A DNA stretch of 35,158 bases from assembly GCF_001646785.1 (NCBI RefSeq), contig NZ_LRRH01000042.1:1-35158 (forward strand), read 5' to 3'. Below are positions 1 to 9,202 of this stretch, one piece after another. Numbering within the stretch: position 1 is the stretch's first letter; the number at the start of each line of letters is the position of its first letter. Below the pieces are notes generated by a model. It did not search any database. It was given only the letters and a program-made list of their open reading frames with translations, and was not told the DNA's origin. The position numbers were made by a program, and so were the translations under genes. This DNA comes from Rhodococcus phenolicus. Lineage in GTDB: Bacteria > Actinomycetota > Actinomycetes > Mycobacteriales > Mycobacteriaceae.

Positions 1-186
1 CCACGTCCCGACGAAAGGCCGTGATCTCGATATCGGCACTCGTTGCCGCAACACGCTGCTGTCTGCGATGCGTGCTCCGGCCGAACGCGCGAACGCGCTG
101 CTGAAGACCCGGTGGAAGGCGCTGCAGCGAATCAGTCTATGTCCGTGGAGGATCGGCTCGATCGCTGCTGCGGCTCTCGTTCTTCT
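1..186. other. Window edge; no gene assigned
   Basis: No confident gene is seen here. On the minus strand the flippase frame ends at a TGA at 189-187, but the same frame then stays open for about 62 codons to the window edge. It has no ATG and its only GTG/TTG codons lie well inside. The conceptual peptide is rich in Ala, Arg and Ser and lacks membrane segments, so it does not look like a flippase C-terminus. It could be the 5' part of a gene lying beyond the window, or the remains of a rearrangement. Confidence 0.3.
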
Positions 187-1302
187 TCACCTGCAAGCAC
201 CGGCCTGGTGAGAAAACCTCAATGCGAACGATGTCACCATGCGGACGATCATCAGCACGGCGAGGATGCGCAGTACCGCCGCGGACGGGCCCCACTGATC
301 GCCGTACAGGAACGCAATCAACGGCGTTGCCAAAGTCGCCATCACGACAGCGATAGGCAGAATTGCCGTGACGAGCAGGGGAACCGAGCGGCGCACGCCT
401 TCCTCGAGCTCCCTGGCATTGCGCTCTGCCAGGCGCGAGAAACCGGCGATGGATACAAAGCGGACAGCAGTCCCGATCAATCCAGGTACCCAGCTGGATA
501 TGTTGAACGCCAGCAGATAATAGCCGACCGCCGCAGACCCGAGCGCGTTGCCGATGATTATGTAGTCGGCGTTGAGCAGTATGGATTCGACGCCGAGGCT
601 GGCAGCCAGTGGAACACCGAACGCGAGCAATTTCAACGCAATTGCCTTGTCGAAGGCGAACCCGATGGGAAGGTGTCCCGCCTTGAACACGAATACGCCT
701 GTAACGATCGACCCGAATACCTGGCCGCCGGCAAAGCTGTACGCTCCGGCCCCGGCGAAAGCGAGGGGCACAGCCAACACCGCATTGGCTGACCAGCCGG
801 CCATTATCGCGATCGTCAGCCGATCCTGCTCGAACCGCCGTTGAAGCGCGGACACGCGCATCGCGGTGACTCCGTCGACAACAATGACGAGAGCCAGCAG
901 TCGCACCACCGGTGCCGCGTCGGGAGTGTTTGCCATCGACGCGAATGCCGGTGCAAGTATCCACACCACGCCGTACCCGAGGACACTGAAGACGAGCGCG
1001 ATCGTGGACCCGGTCGGCGCCATCTCTTCGAACCTACCGCGCCACTGCACACCTGCCGCGATCATCCCGAAGTCGTTGACGTGCATGAGTAGCGCTGTGA
1101 CTGCCAACGCCAACGCGTACACGCCGAAATCGTCAGGAGTCAGCAGTCGAGCCAGGATGAGGCCGATACCGAACGAGCCCAGCTTGAGGAAGAAGTTGCC
1201 GAGCAGACTCCACCTGAGACCGCGGCCGGCCTTGCGACCGATGCTTCCGACCTGGTCGGCCGTCGATCCTTCGGGCGCTACCTCCTCGTCAACCACGGTC
1301 AA
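187..1302 (-). CDS. Wzx-type polysaccharide flippase, C-terminally short
   Basis: A 371-residue multi-pass membrane protein of the MOP/Wzx family (Polysacc_synt type), which flips lipid-linked glycans across the cytoplasmic membrane. The N-terminus has the usual arrangement: a basic segment followed by WSLLGNFFLKLGSFGIGLILA-like hydrophobic helices and an LARLLTPDDFGVYALA motif. About ten hydrophobic segments follow, including LATPLIAFLYGDQWGP and VLRILAVLMIVR. Family members usually run to about 450-500 residues with 12-14 helices; this one stops soon after the VLRILA segment with a non-hydrophobic tail. It is therefore shortened, either by recombination or by mutation at the stop. The start is TTG at 1302, whose TTGA overlaps the stop of the upstream gene, so the two should be translated together; an in-frame GTG six bases further on is an alternative. 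The family call is firm; whether it still functions is doubtful. Confidence 0.75.
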   Translation of the reverse strand: MTVVDEEVAPEGSTADQVGSIGRKAGRGLRWSLLGNFFLKLGSFGIGLILARLLTPDDFGVYALALAVTALLMHVNDFGMIAAGVQWRGRFEEMAPTGSTIALVFSVLGYGVVWILAPAFASMANTPDAAPVVRLLALVIVVDGVTAMRVSALQRRFEQDRLTIAIMAGWSANAVLAVPLAFAGAGAYSFAGGQVFGSIVTGVFVFKAGHLPIGFAFDKAIALKLLAFGVPLAASLGVESILLNADYIIIGNALGSAAVGYYLLAFNISSWVPGLIGTAVRFVSIAGFSRLAERNARELEEGVRRSVPLLVTAILPIAVVMATLATPLIAFLYGDQWGPSAAVLRILAVLMIVRMVTSFALRFSHQAGACR

Positions 1303-2285
1303 ACACGCTCGAGCCAGATTTCACGCCAGAACGGTACGAACTCACGCGGACAGTTGGCGTTGTAGACCCCGGCGCAGACAATGTCTTCCAGCACGATACA
1401 AGGGTTCTTCATTGTCAACAGCTCGCCGGTTCTCTCGTCCAGGCACCTGGTGACGCGCGCCTTCACTCGGGCGGTTCGACCACAATATCTGGCCATCTCC
1501 GCTTCGAAGCCCATACCTCGATTGAGTTGGCTCTCGTTGAGAGTGGCCTCGATCTGCTCCTTGGACTTGATCCGGACCAGTTCGCCTGGCTGCAGATCGA
1601 GGTGCTCGGTCGGGGTCCGTGCAAGTGCCCGACCCTGGACGAAACCCCACGGCAGACCGCTGCGGACCCACAGTTTCCGTGGCAGCACACGCTTGCTGAA
1701 CCCCTGCATTCGGTTGAACAAGGCGATCAGGAACGCCCGCAACGATGCGAGTACCCCGACGTTGCCGGTTCTGACGTCGGTCACGTACTGGCGAAGATCG
1801 CGGAACGGCAGACAACTCGGCGCGGCACGCATCAGTTCGGTTGCCTGGCAGGAATACCGGACCTCACCGTTCGGACCCGGATCCTTGCGAGTGTTGATCT
1901 CCAACAGCGGAAGAGTGACGCGGCCGTCGGACGTCGGTCGGGTCGTTCCGGGTTCGATACGTTTGAGCCAGGCCTCCTTCCAATAGAGCGAGCAGGCGGT
2001 TTGACAGCCACCGTGGGAGGAGCCGTCACAACGCGCGCCCGTCAGGTGCACCGCGTTCTCCATCCTGTGGATGCCACTACGGTTGATGGTGTCGCACAGC
2101 TTGTGTGCGACCTTGTGTACTGTCAGTTGCCGGCCGCAGAATTGGAGCATCTCCGGCATGAACGGCAGGTTCTCAGTCTCCCCGCGCTCGTCGAGTGTCA
2201 CCAGGATCTCTTCGGGGCTGCGAACCTCGACCACGTCTCCCACGCGCAACGGTCGAGCCGCGGCGGCCATCTCGGAACAGGTCAT
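1299..2285 (-). CDS. Protein with duplicated four-cysteine domain
   Basis: A 328-residue protein of unknown function. I read it as two copies of a domain of about 98 residues, at roughly 13-110 and 231-328, joined by a linker with a hydrophobic stretch near 175-192. Each copy opens with a short beta-like segment (RVGDVVEVRS / QPGELVRIKS), has an F/YCGR motif, and closes with WKEAWLKRI or WREIWLERV. Four cysteines occupy matching places: C50/C268, C64/C281, C86/C304 and C94/C312, which suggests metal binding or disulfides. There is no signal peptide. The ATG at 2285 is chosen because GGAGGAG lies about 9 bases upstream; an upstream extension reads as non-coding. It overlaps the flippase start by TTGA, so a role in surface-polysaccharide assembly is likely, though this is inferred from position only. 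Confidence 0.7.
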   Translation of the reverse strand: MTCSEMAAAARPLRVGDVVEVRSPEEILVTLDERGETENLPFMPEMLQFCGRQLTVHKVAHKLCDTINRSGIHRMENAVHLTGARCDGSSHGGCQTACSLYWKEAWLKRIEPGTTRPTSDGRVTLPLLEINTRKDPGPNGEVRYSCQATELMRAAPSCLPFRDLRQYVTDVRTGNVGVLASLRAFLIALFNRMQGFSKRVLPRKLWVRSGLPWGFVQGRALARTPTEHLDLQPGELVRIKSKEQIEATLNESQLNRGMGFEAEMARYCGRTARVKARVTRCLDERTGELLTMKNPCIVLEDIVCAGVYNANCPREFVPFWREIWLERV

Positions 2286-2661
2286 CGTCGTCGCTCCTCC
2301 CGATTGCGTACGCCGACGCAATCGTTGTTGTCGCGATTGCCGCACACGCCAATCCGTGAGTTGTGTAGATCCACACCCCCTGCGGCGTGTCCGGATCCAC
2401 TGCGCCCACAAGCATCGCACCTGAAGCGTGGTTGCGACACCCATCATGCGGATCGCCGACGCGGAAGATCCTCCGGTGACCGTCTCCACCGAGCGTCGCG
2501 ACGTCGTCGCCGCAGGCAAAATCCGCGCCGCCGACGCCAGTGCCGACGGCGCTCGAACCCCGCGGGAGGACTCCCAAGTATATTTCCATGTTCTTCCTCC
2601 CCCCTACGGTGATTCGCCCACACTTGGTTCGAGAACTTTCGACGGGAGGTTGCACCGACCG
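2286..2661. promoter_or_regulatory. Divergent intergenic region with inverted repeat
   Basis: This 376-bp gap separates the Cys-domain gene (leftward) from the epimerase gene (rightward) and must hold both promoters. A perfect 9-bp inverted repeat, CGATTGCGT at 2301-2309 and ACGCAATCG at 2316-2324, is separated by six bases. It sits directly upstream of the ribosome binding site of the leftward gene, so it could be an operator or a 5'-UTR hairpin controlling translation. I see no convincing sigma-70 pair and no RNA gene. Confidence 0.45.
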
Positions 2662-3573
2662 ATGAGCGTTTACCGGGTACTGGTCACCGGTGGATCGGGA
2701 TTCATCGGTTCACACCTCTGCCGGAGGCTCGTGGATTCCGGCCTGGAGGTGCATGTCGTCTCGCGAACACAGCGGAACGCCGCGGACGGTATCCGCTGGT
2801 GGACGACCGACCTGACGGAGTACGAGGCAACGCAGCACCTCCTACGCACGATCCGGCCCGAGCTGGTGTTCCACCTGGCGAGTTTTGTGACGGGCAGCCG
2901 GGATTTGGGCGCGGTTCTGCCGACCTTCCGGAATAATCTGCTGACGACGGTCAATCTGCTGACTGCCGCATGCGAGGTGGGTCGTCCTCTTGTAGTGCTG
3001 GCCGGTTCCGCCGAAGAGCCCCCACCCCATGACTCCGATCCGGTACCTGCATCTCCCTATGCCGCTGCGAAGATTGCCGCATCCACCTACGCGCGTACCT
3101 TCAGCGCGCGGTTCGGTCTCCCGACGTTCACGTTTCGCATCTCCATGGTCTACGGACCCGGACAGCAGGACGGAACCAAGCTCGTCCCATACGTGACGCA
3201 GTCCCTGCTGCGCGGCGAATCCCCTGCTCTGGGCAGCTGCGGTCGGGAGGTCGATTGGATCTACGTCGACGACGTGATCGACGCATTCGTCATGTTCGCC
3301 CACTCGACAGAGACCACTTACCCGTCCAAGACCGTCGGCGAATCCCTCGACGTCGGATCCGGGCACCTTGTATCGGTGCGCACTGTCGTGGAGCAAATCG
3401 CGCAGATGATCGACGGGCCGGCTGCACCACGCTTCGGGGTCCTGTGTGACAGACCGTTCGAACGCACACTGCTGGCCGATGTGGCTCGCACCCGCGCCGC
3501 TATCGGGTGGGAGCCAAGAACCAGTCTCGAGAACGGCCTGATGAAGACCGTGGAGTGGTATCGCCAGGGCTGA
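2662..3573 (+). CDS. NAD-dependent sugar epimerase/dehydratase
   Basis: A 303-residue extended short-chain dehydrogenase. The N-terminal Rossmann motif GGSGFIG is at about residues 10-16, and the catalytic YAAAK tyrosine and lysine are near 133 and 137. A WIYVDDVIDAF segment typical of UDP- or GDP-sugar epimerases and dehydratases lies in the C-terminal half. Such enzymes act on nucleotide sugars in the cytoplasm, and the neighbouring flippase supports a role in making a surface glycan precursor. The substrate (GlcNAc, glucose, mannose or a deoxysugar) cannot be read from the sequence. The ATG at 2662 is preferred because it begins the Rossmann strand directly and GGGAGG precedes it; an open frame upstream to 2428 lacks protein-like character. 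Its stop faces the mazG stop across a 72-bp gap. Confidence 0.85.
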   Translation: MSVYRVLVTGGSGFIGSHLCRRLVDSGLEVHVVSRTQRNAADGIRWWTTDLTEYEATQHLLRTIRPELVFHLASFVTGSRDLGAVLPTFRNNLLTTVNLLTAACEVGRPLVVLAGSAEEPPPHDSDPVPASPYAAAKIAASTYARTFSARFGLPTFTFRISMVYGPGQQDGTKLVPYVTQSLLRGESPALGSCGREVDWIYVDDVIDAFVMFAHSTETTYPSKTVGESLDVGSGHLVSVRTVVEQIAQMIDGPAAPRFGVLCDRPFERTLLADVARTRAAIGWEPRTSLENGLMKTVEWYRQG

Positions 3574-3645
3574 TCAGGTCTCGACGTCCCCTCTCCGGCA
3601 CACCGCCGACGTTGAGAATGCTGCGTCCAGGGCACGGTATCGACT

Positions 3646-4530
3646 CTAGAGCCAGTACTCCCGCCAATCCTTTGTGCACAGTGAACCTCTGAATCCGCGA
3701 TCCTGTGCAGCCGCACTCTCGACGGCGCGTATGCGGTCGGCGAACGCCAGCACCGCGCCGCGCAGTCTCTGCTCGGCGCGGCCTGTACGGTCCGGATGCA
3801 CAAGCGTCACGTCTTCAGGTATCAGGTCCGTCGGGACTCCAGCCGCCTGTGCCCGTTCGAGCACCTTCTCCGCCAGCACCAAGGCCGGTTGCGCCATCAC
3901 GATCCCGTCGAGACAAGAGGATCGGGGCTTCTCCGCCGCCTTCGCCGCCTGCCATGCCGCTTCCTGCTCGGCCACGTCGAGCGGGCCGGTGTGACCGTTG
4001 GTCAGGTGCGGGCTCCGGGACTCGAGTTTGGCGACGAGAGTGTCGGCGACGTCGTCGACGTCGAACGGGTCGGTCGCCGATTCCTGGGCGATCCGCGAGT
4101 GGAACAGCACCTGGAGCAGCAGGTCGCCGAGTTCCTCCCGCAGTCCGGCCCGGTCGTCCTCGTCGATGGCGTCGAGGAGCTCGTAGGTTTCCTCGAGCAG
4201 GTAGCGGCGCAGGGAATCGTGGGTCTGGGTGACCTCCCAGCCGCCGAATCCCCACAGCCGGTCCATGATGTCGACCGCGTCGAGCAGCCGGTCGCCCACG
4301 ACCGGGTCCGCCGCGACCACGGTCTCGCCGCGCGCGATCCGCGCGGTCACGGCGTCGCTGCCGGCGTCCAGCGCGACGAGAACCTCGGCGCCGGGATCGT
4401 GGTCGAGGCCCAGTGCCGCGCGTACCGCATCGGGTACCTCGCCGGCGTACTCGACCGGTCCGCGCAGCAGGCGTACCGCGGCCGCGGGCACGACTGCGGG
4501 GCGGCGCGGGTCGAGAAGGACCACGCTCAC
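3646..4530 (-). CDS. Nucleoside triphosphate pyrophosphohydrolase MazG
   Basis: A 294-residue all-alpha NTP pyrophosphatase that hydrolyses NTPs or dNTPs, including damaged nucleotides, to the monophosphate and PPi. The Mg-binding signature is present: EExxE at about 113-117 (EETYE) followed by ExxD at 133-136 (EELGD), after a WGFGGWEV segment. The N-terminal 80 residues are less conserved, as in mycobacterial MazG, and length is near the usual 300-325. The start is GTG at 4530, giving a GTGA overlap with the mfd stop, so translation should be coupled. The mfd-mazG order matches Rv1020-Rv1021 of M. tuberculosis and pairs transcription-coupled repair with nucleotide-pool cleaning. Confidence 0.92.
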   Translation of the reverse strand: MSVVLLDPRRPAVVPAAAVRLLRGPVEYAGEVPDAVRAALGLDHDPGAEVLVALDAGSDAVTARIARGETVVAADPVVGDRLLDAVDIMDRLWGFGGWEVTQTHDSLRRYLLEETYELLDAIDEDDRAGLREELGDLLLQVLFHSRIAQESATDPFDVDDVADTLVAKLESRSPHLTNGHTGPLDVAEQEAAWQAAKAAEKPRSSCLDGIVMAQPALVLAEKVLERAQAAGVPTDLIPEDVTLVHPDRTGRAEQRLRGAVLAFADRIRAVESAAAQDRGFRGSLCTKDWREYWL

Positions 4531-7500
4531 GCGCTCGCCCCCGCCGGCACCCGCACGTCCACCGAGCCCTGTGCCTTGCCGTCCATGGCGAGCAGGAAGT
4601 CCGCGATGTACTGGAGCAGTTCGACGTCGCGCACCCGGTCGGAGCCGACCCCGCCGGTACGTGGCAGCGGCAGTTGCACGATGCCGCTGGTGGCGCGGTA
4701 CTGGGCGGCCGGGAAGATCCGCTTGAGCCGCATCTGCTTCGAGTCGGGCAGCTCCATCGGGGAGATCTTGAGCTGGGTGCCGACGACCGCGACCTCCTCG
4801 AGCCCGTATTCGCGGCACAGCAGCCGCAGTTTCGCGACGGACACGAGCCGGCCGACCTCCTCCGGCAGCGGGCCGTACCGGTCGACGAGTTCCTCGACGA
4901 CCGCGCCGATGGCGGCGGCGTCCTGGGCGGCGGCGAGCTTGCGGTAGGCCTCGAGGCGCAGCCGGTCGGAGGTGACGTAGTCGGCGGGGATGTGCGCGTC
5001 GACGGGTAGGTCGATCCGCACCTCCTTTGGTGCCTCGTCGGTGGTGATGGGGGTTCCGTCCGCCGCGGCGCGGTAGGCCTCGACGGCCTCGCCGACCAGG
5101 CGCACGTACAGGTCGAAGCCGACGCCCGCGACGTGACCGGACTGTTCGGCGCCGAGAACGTTTCCGGCGCCGCGGATCTCGAGGTCCTTCATCGCGACGG
5201 CCATACCGGCACCGAGGTCGGAGTTCTGCGAGATGGTCGCGAGCCGGTCGTACGCGGTTTCGGTGAGCGGCTTCTCCGGCGGGTACAGGAAGTACGCGTA
5301 GCCGCGTTCGCGGGACCGTCCGACGCGACCGCGCAGCTGGTGCAGCTGCGACAGGCCCAGTGCGTCGGCGCGTTCGACGATGAGCGTGTTGGCGTTGGAG
5401 ATGTCCAGGCCGGTCTCGACGATGGTGGTGCACACCAGCACGTCGAATTCGCGTTCCCAGAAGCCCTGCACGGTCTTCTCGAGGGTGTCCTCGTTCATCT
5501 GGCCGTGCGCGACGACCACCCGTGCTTCGGGGACGAGATCGCGGATCTTTTTGGCGGCCTTGTCGATCGAGCTGACCCGGTTGTGGACGTAGAACACCTG
5601 TCCGTCGCGCAGGAGTTCACGGCGGATGGCGGCGGCGACCTGCTTGTCGGAGTATCCGCCGACATAGGTGAGGATCGGGTGCCGTTCCTCCGGCGGGGTG
5701 AGGATGGTCGACATCTCGCGGATGCCGGCCATGCTCATCTCCAGAGTGCGCGGGATGGGGGTCGCCGACATGGTCAGCACGTCGACGTGGGTGCGCAGCG
5801 CCTTGATGTGTTCCTTGTGTTCGACACCGAAGCGCTGTTCCTCGTCGACGATGACCAGGCCGAGATCCTTCCAGCGGACGCCGGTCTGCAGCAGCCGGTG
5901 GGTGCCGACGACGATGTCGACCTCGCCGTCTGCCATACCCGCGACGATTTCCTTCGATTCGGCGGCGTCGGTGAATCGGCTCAGGCCCTTCACCGTGACC
6001 GGGAACGACGCCATCCGCTCGGTGAAGGTCTGCAGGTGCTGCTGGGCGAGCAGGGTGGTCGGCACCAGTACCGCGACCTGCTTGCCGTCCTGCACGGCCT
6101 TGAATGCCGCGCGCACCGCGATCTCGGTCTTGCCGTAGCCGACGTCGCCGACGACGACGCGGTCCATCGGCACCGCCTTCTCCATGTCGGTCTTCACCTC
6201 GGAGATGACGGTGAGCTGATCCTGGGTTTCGGTGAAGGGGAACGCGTCCTCCATCTCCTTCTGCCACGGGGTGTCCGGGCCGAAGGCGTGACCGGGCGAG
6301 GCCTGCCGCGCCGCGTACAGCCGCACCAGCTCGCCCGCGATCTCACGAACGGCCTTGCGCGCCTTGCGTTTCGTGTTCGCCCAGTCGGAGCCGCCGAGCT
6401 TGCTGATGGCGGGCAGTTCGCCGCCGACGTACCGGGAGAGCTGGTCGAGCGATTCCATCGGCACGAACAGCCGGTCGCCGGGCTGGCCGCGTTTGCTCGC
6501 CGCGTACTCGATGACGAGGTATTCGCGGCGTGCGCCGCCGATGGTGCGTTCGACCATTTCGACGAACCGGCCGATGCCGTGCTGGTCGTGCACGACGTGG
6601 TCGCCGGCGGTCAGGGCGAGCGGGTCCACCTGGTTGCGGCGTTTGACCGGGGACTTGCGGCCCTCGCCGGTGGTGACCCGGTTGCCGGTCAGATCCGCTT
6701 CGGTGACGACGACGAGCCCCGGCACCCGGTTGTCGCCGTTGCCGGCGAGCACCAGGCCCTCGTGCAACGCGCCGCGGATGACGCCGACCTGCCCGCGCAC
6801 CGGTTCGGCGCCCGGTTCGAGCTTGGCGGCGGGAACCTCGTTGTCCTTCAGGCGTTCGAGGACGCGCAGTCCGGTGCCGGTGCCCGCGACCACGATCACC
6901 GCTCGCCCGCCGGTGGTGACGTGCGCGCGCAGGTTCACGAACAGCATGGACAGCAGATCCTCGGAGCCGCGCACCTCGGGCGCGGCCTGCACCTCGAGGA
7001 CCACCTCGGTGTCGGCGCCCGACGCGAGCGGACTCAGCGTCCACCAGGGCACACCCTGCGCCTCGGTGGCCTCCCGGACCTGCCGCAGCGAGCGGTAGGC
7101 GGACGCGGCGAGATCCATCTTCCGGCCGTCGGCCCCGGTCAGGTTCGCGGTGTCCAGGGGTGCGGCTCCGCCGATCGACGCGGCCGTCCACGACGCCTCG
7201 AGGAATTCCTGGCCGGTGCGCATCAGGTCGGTGGCGCGGGTGCGGACCTTCTCCGGGTCGCACAGCAGCACGTGGGTGCCCGGCGGGAGCACCTCGGTGA
7301 GCAGTTGCAGCTCTCCGGGCTGCAGCACCGGCAGCAGCGCCTCCATGCCTTCGACGGGGATGCCGCCGGCCATCTTGTCGAGCATCTCGACGAGCGCCGC
7401 GTCGGCGGGGTTGTCCTGTGCGAGCTGGGCCGCGCGTTCCTTGACCGCGTCGGTGAGCAGCAGTTCGCGGCACGGCGGTGCGATGAGCGTGGCGACCTCG

Positions 7501-8177
7501 ACGTCGGGCAGAGACCGCTGGTCGGCGACGGAGAACGGGCGCAGCTCGGTGACCTCGTCGCCCCAGAACTCGACGCGCACCGGATGGTCCGCGGTCGGCG
7601 GGAACACGTCGAGGATGCCGCCGCGCACCGCGAACTCGCCGCGCTTGCCGACCATGTCGACGCGCGCGTAGGCGAGTTCGACGAGGCGTTCGATCAGTTC
7701 GTCGAAGTCGTGTTCGGACCCGACGCGAAGGGTGATCGGCTCGATCTCGCCGAGACCCGGTGCCATCGGCTGCACCAGCGATCGCACGGTCGCGACGATG
7801 ACGCGCAACTCGGGGCCGTAGTCGCGGTCGTTGGGCCGGGCGAGCCGGCGCAGGACCTGCAGGCGCCGGCCGACGGTGTCGGCGCTCGGTGACAGCCGCT
7901 CGTGCGGCAGGGTCTCCCACGACGGGAACTGCGCGACACTGCCGCCGAGGATCTCGGTGAGTTCGGCGGTCAGGTCGTCGGCTTCACGGCCGGTGGCGGT
8001 GACCACCAGCAGCGGGGCCTTCTCCGCGATCGCGGCGGCGACGAACGGGCGGGCCGCGGCCGGGGCGACGAGGGCCTGTTCGGCGGTGCCGGCGAGCGCG
8101 GCGACCCGCTGCAACTGGTCGTCGGCCAGCGCGATCCGCGCCAATCCGGACAGGGGGGTGGCGGGCACAGCAGACAC
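4527..8177 (-). CDS. Transcription-repair coupling factor Mfd
   Basis: A full-length 1216-residue Mfd, the DNA translocase that pushes stalled RNA polymerase off DNA and recruits UvrA. The N-terminal third is the UvrB-like module. The RNA-polymerase-interacting domain, with [14 protein letters not shown], lies near residue 530. The helicase core has Walker A GDVGYGKT near 675 and the DEEQ box ([10 protein letters not shown]) near 780. A TRG-type motif and the C-terminal TRCF domain follow. The start is GTG at 8177 with AGGAG about 10 bases upstream. It is the first gene of a leftward operon with mazG. A 63-bp gap separates it from the PIN gene upstream, which is on the same strand, so some read-through is possible. 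Confidence 0.97.
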   Translation of the reverse strand: MSAVPATPLSGLARIALADDQLQRVAALAGTAEQALVAPAAARPFVAAAIAEKAPLLVVTATGREADDLTAELTEILGGSVAQFPSWETLPHERLSPSADTVGRRLQVLRRLARPNDRDYGPELRVIVATVRSLVQPMAPGLGEIEPITLRVGSEHDFDELIERLVELAYARVDMVGKRGEFAVRGGILDVFPPTADHPVRVEFWGDEVTELRPFSVADQRSLPDVEVATLIAPPCRELLLTDAVKERAAQLAQDNPADAALVEMLDKMAGGIPVEGMEALLPVLQPGELQLLTEVLPPGTHVLLCDPEKVRTRATDLMRTGQEFLEASWTAASIGGAAPLDTANLTGADGRKMDLAASAYRSLRQVREATEAQGVPWWTLSPLASGADTEVVLEVQAAPEVRGSEDLLSMLFVNLRAHVTTGGRAVIVVAGTGTGLRVLERLKDNEVPAAKLEPGAEPVRGQVGVIRGALHEGLVLAGNGDNRVPGLVVVTEADLTGNRVTTGEGRKSPVKRRNQVDPLALTAGDHVVHDQHGIGRFVEMVERTIGGARREYLVIEYAASKRGQPGDRLFVPMESLDQLSRYVGGELPAISKLGGSDWANTKRKARKAVREIAGELVRLYAARQASPGHAFGPDTPWQKEMEDAFPFTETQDQLTVISEVKTDMEKAVPMDRVVVGDVGYGKTEIAVRAAFKAVQDGKQVAVLVPTTLLAQQHLQTFTERMASFPVTVKGLSRFTDAAESKEIVAGMADGEVDIVVGTHRLLQTGVRWKDLGLVIVDEEQRFGVEHKEHIKALRTHVDVLTMSATPIPRTLEMSMAGIREMSTILTPPEERHPILTYVGGYSDKQVAAAIRRELLRDGQVFYVHNRVSSIDKAAKKIRDLVPEARVVVAHGQMNEDTLEKTVQGFWEREFDVLVCTTIVETGLDISNANTLIVERADALGLSQLHQLRGRVGRSRERGYAYFLYPPEKPLTETAYDRLATISQNSDLGAGMAVAMKDLEIRGAGNVLGAEQSGHVAGVGFDLYVRLVGEAVEAYRAAADGTPITTDEAPKEVRIDLPVDAHIPADYVTSDRLRLEAYRKLAAAQDAAAIGAVVEELVDRYGPLPEEVGRLVSVAKLRLLCREYGLEEVAVVGTQLKISPMELPDSKQMRLKRIFPAAQYRATSGIVQLPLPRTGGVGSDRVRDVELLQYIADFLLAMDGKAQGSVDVRVPAGASA

Positions 8178-8240
8178 GTGACAGTCGCTCCTGGGTGTAC
8201 GACGAGAACCGTTCGATTCTATGCGCCCCGCGCGGGCAGT

Positions 8241-8804
8241 TCAGTTCCCGCACGCGAGCAGGTCGGCACAGCTGTCCCCGAGCGCGCGACGTGCCCAGGT
8301 CACCACCCGCGACAGCAACGCGTCGTCGGTCTCGTCGGTGCCGGGAAGCCAGCGTCTGCGCACCATCCGCAGCAGGGTGGCCCGCGCGCGGGCGGGGTCG
8401 GCGTCGACGACGAACGTGACGAACGCGTCGGGGGTCCACGGTTCGATGCCGGAGCGTTCGAGCGCGGCGGCGATCGCACTGTCGGTGGTGACGACGGCGT
8501 CGGCGTGGGCGATCAGCGCGACCGCGGTCAGGTGGGTGTCGCGCGGGTCGACGACGTACGGCACTTCCCGCAGCACCGTGGCCGGCCACGTGACACGCGC
8601 GTCCGGGAACGCCCGGTCCAGTTCGGCGAACAGGTAGTCCCGCGCCGGCCGGGGCAGTTCCGCCGGCAGCCGACGGTCCACCTCGGCGATGACACCGTCG
8701 CTCCAATACGGTTGGTAGAGACCGTCTTCGGCGAACGCGAGGACCACGTCACGAACGCGCGCGTCGGCGAGGACCGAGGCGCCGAGCACCACCCGAACCG
8801 GCAT
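8241..8804 (-). CDS. PIN-domain protein lacking its first acidic residue
   Basis: A 187-residue protein with a PIN-like (VapC-type ribonuclease) fold: an N-terminal beta strand, a VIAEVDRRL segment carrying the usual Glu, DPRDTHLTAVAL, and a VVTTDSAI strand carrying the last Asp. A C-terminal extension of about 60 residues follows. Where nearly all PIN nucleases read VLDxxVL, this one reads VLGASVL, with GGC (Gly) at codon 8 in place of the metal-binding Asp. That change would be expected to impair nuclease activity. It lies 18 bp downstream of a small HTH gene, the layout of a toxin-antitoxin pair, with AGGGGG before its ATG. Alternatively it is a non-nuclease PIN protein used as a structural or regulatory partner. 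Confidence 0.7.
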   Translation of the reverse strand: MPVRVVLGASVLADARVRDVVLAFAEDGLYQPYWSDGVIAEVDRRLPAELPRPARDYLFAELDRAFPDARVTWPATVLREVPYVVDPRDTHLTAVALIAHADAVVTTDSAIAAALERSGIEPWTPDAFVTFVVDADPARARATLLRMVRRRWLPGTDETDDALLSRVVTWARRALGDSCADLLACGN

Positions 8805-8822
8805 GTTCCCCCTGCTTTCCGA

Positions 8823-9152
8823 TCAGAATTCGTCGTACAGGCCGTCGCGACGGGCCAGGTCGGCGAGGTTGTCGAGCACCTGGGTGCGGATCGTCGCGCG
8901 GCGCCGGGCCAACGCGACGACGTCGGCGCGGTCCACCCGCCGATGCAGGCCGTGGAACTCGGCGGGCAGCGCCCCGCTGTCGACCAGTCGGGACACTTCG
9001 GAGCGGGAGGTGCCCAGCACGTCCGCCGCCTGGGTGACGGTCAGCAGCGCCGGCACGGCGGTGAAGGTGACCGCGGCGCCGTCGCCGAGCTCGTCGAGCA
9101 GGCGGGCGAGTGCGGCCGGGGCCTGCCCGGCGTCGAAGGGTCCGATGGTCAC
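8823..9152 (-). CDS. Small HTH (excisionase-type) protein, putative antitoxin
   Basis: A 109-residue protein with a MerR/excisionase-like helix-turn-helix in the middle (LTVTQAADVLGTSRSEVSRL, then an ALPAEFHGLHRRV wing) and a basic and acidic C-terminal tail. This architecture is common in antitoxins paired with PIN proteins: the HTH binds the promoter and the tail binds the toxin. It is the first gene of the pair and ends 18 bp before the PIN start. The GTG at 9152 is chosen because nothing upstream in frame is protein-like. No Shine-Dalgarno sequence precedes it, and a promoter-like pair placed about 7 bases upstream suggests a leaderless transcript. DNA binding is well supported by the motif; antitoxin function is inferred from position. 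Confidence 0.65.
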   Translation of the reverse strand: MTIGPFDAGQAPAALARLLDELGDGAAVTFTAVPALLTVTQAADVLGTSRSEVSRLVDSGALPAEFHGLHRRVDRADVVALARRRATIRTQVLDNLADLARRDGLYDEF

Positions 9153-9159
9153 GGCGGCG

Positions 9160-9188
9160 ATGCTGTCAGGCTGCGCCGCCGATTGCAA
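9160..9188 (-). promoter_or_regulatory. Possible promoter of HTH/PIN operon
   Basis: On the minus strand, TTGCAA (9188-9183) and CAGCAT (9165-9160) are separated by 17 bases. The -10-like element ends 7 bases before the GTG at 9152, the spacing expected for a leaderless mRNA. The hexamers are only partial matches, so the call is tentative. Confidence 0.3.
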
Positions 9189-9202
9189 CGACGGGGAAAC
9201 GT

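Noticed and set aside
43-792. Open frame on the plus strand at the left edge
   Set aside because: It is antisense to the flippase, is rich in Arg, Gln and Asp, and has no ribosome binding site or domain.
5133-7892. Long open frame on the plus strand opposite mfd
   Set aside because: It mirrors mfd codons; its His/Asp/Arg/Val-rich composition is typical of antisense frames in high-GC DNA, and mfd is complete with all motifs.
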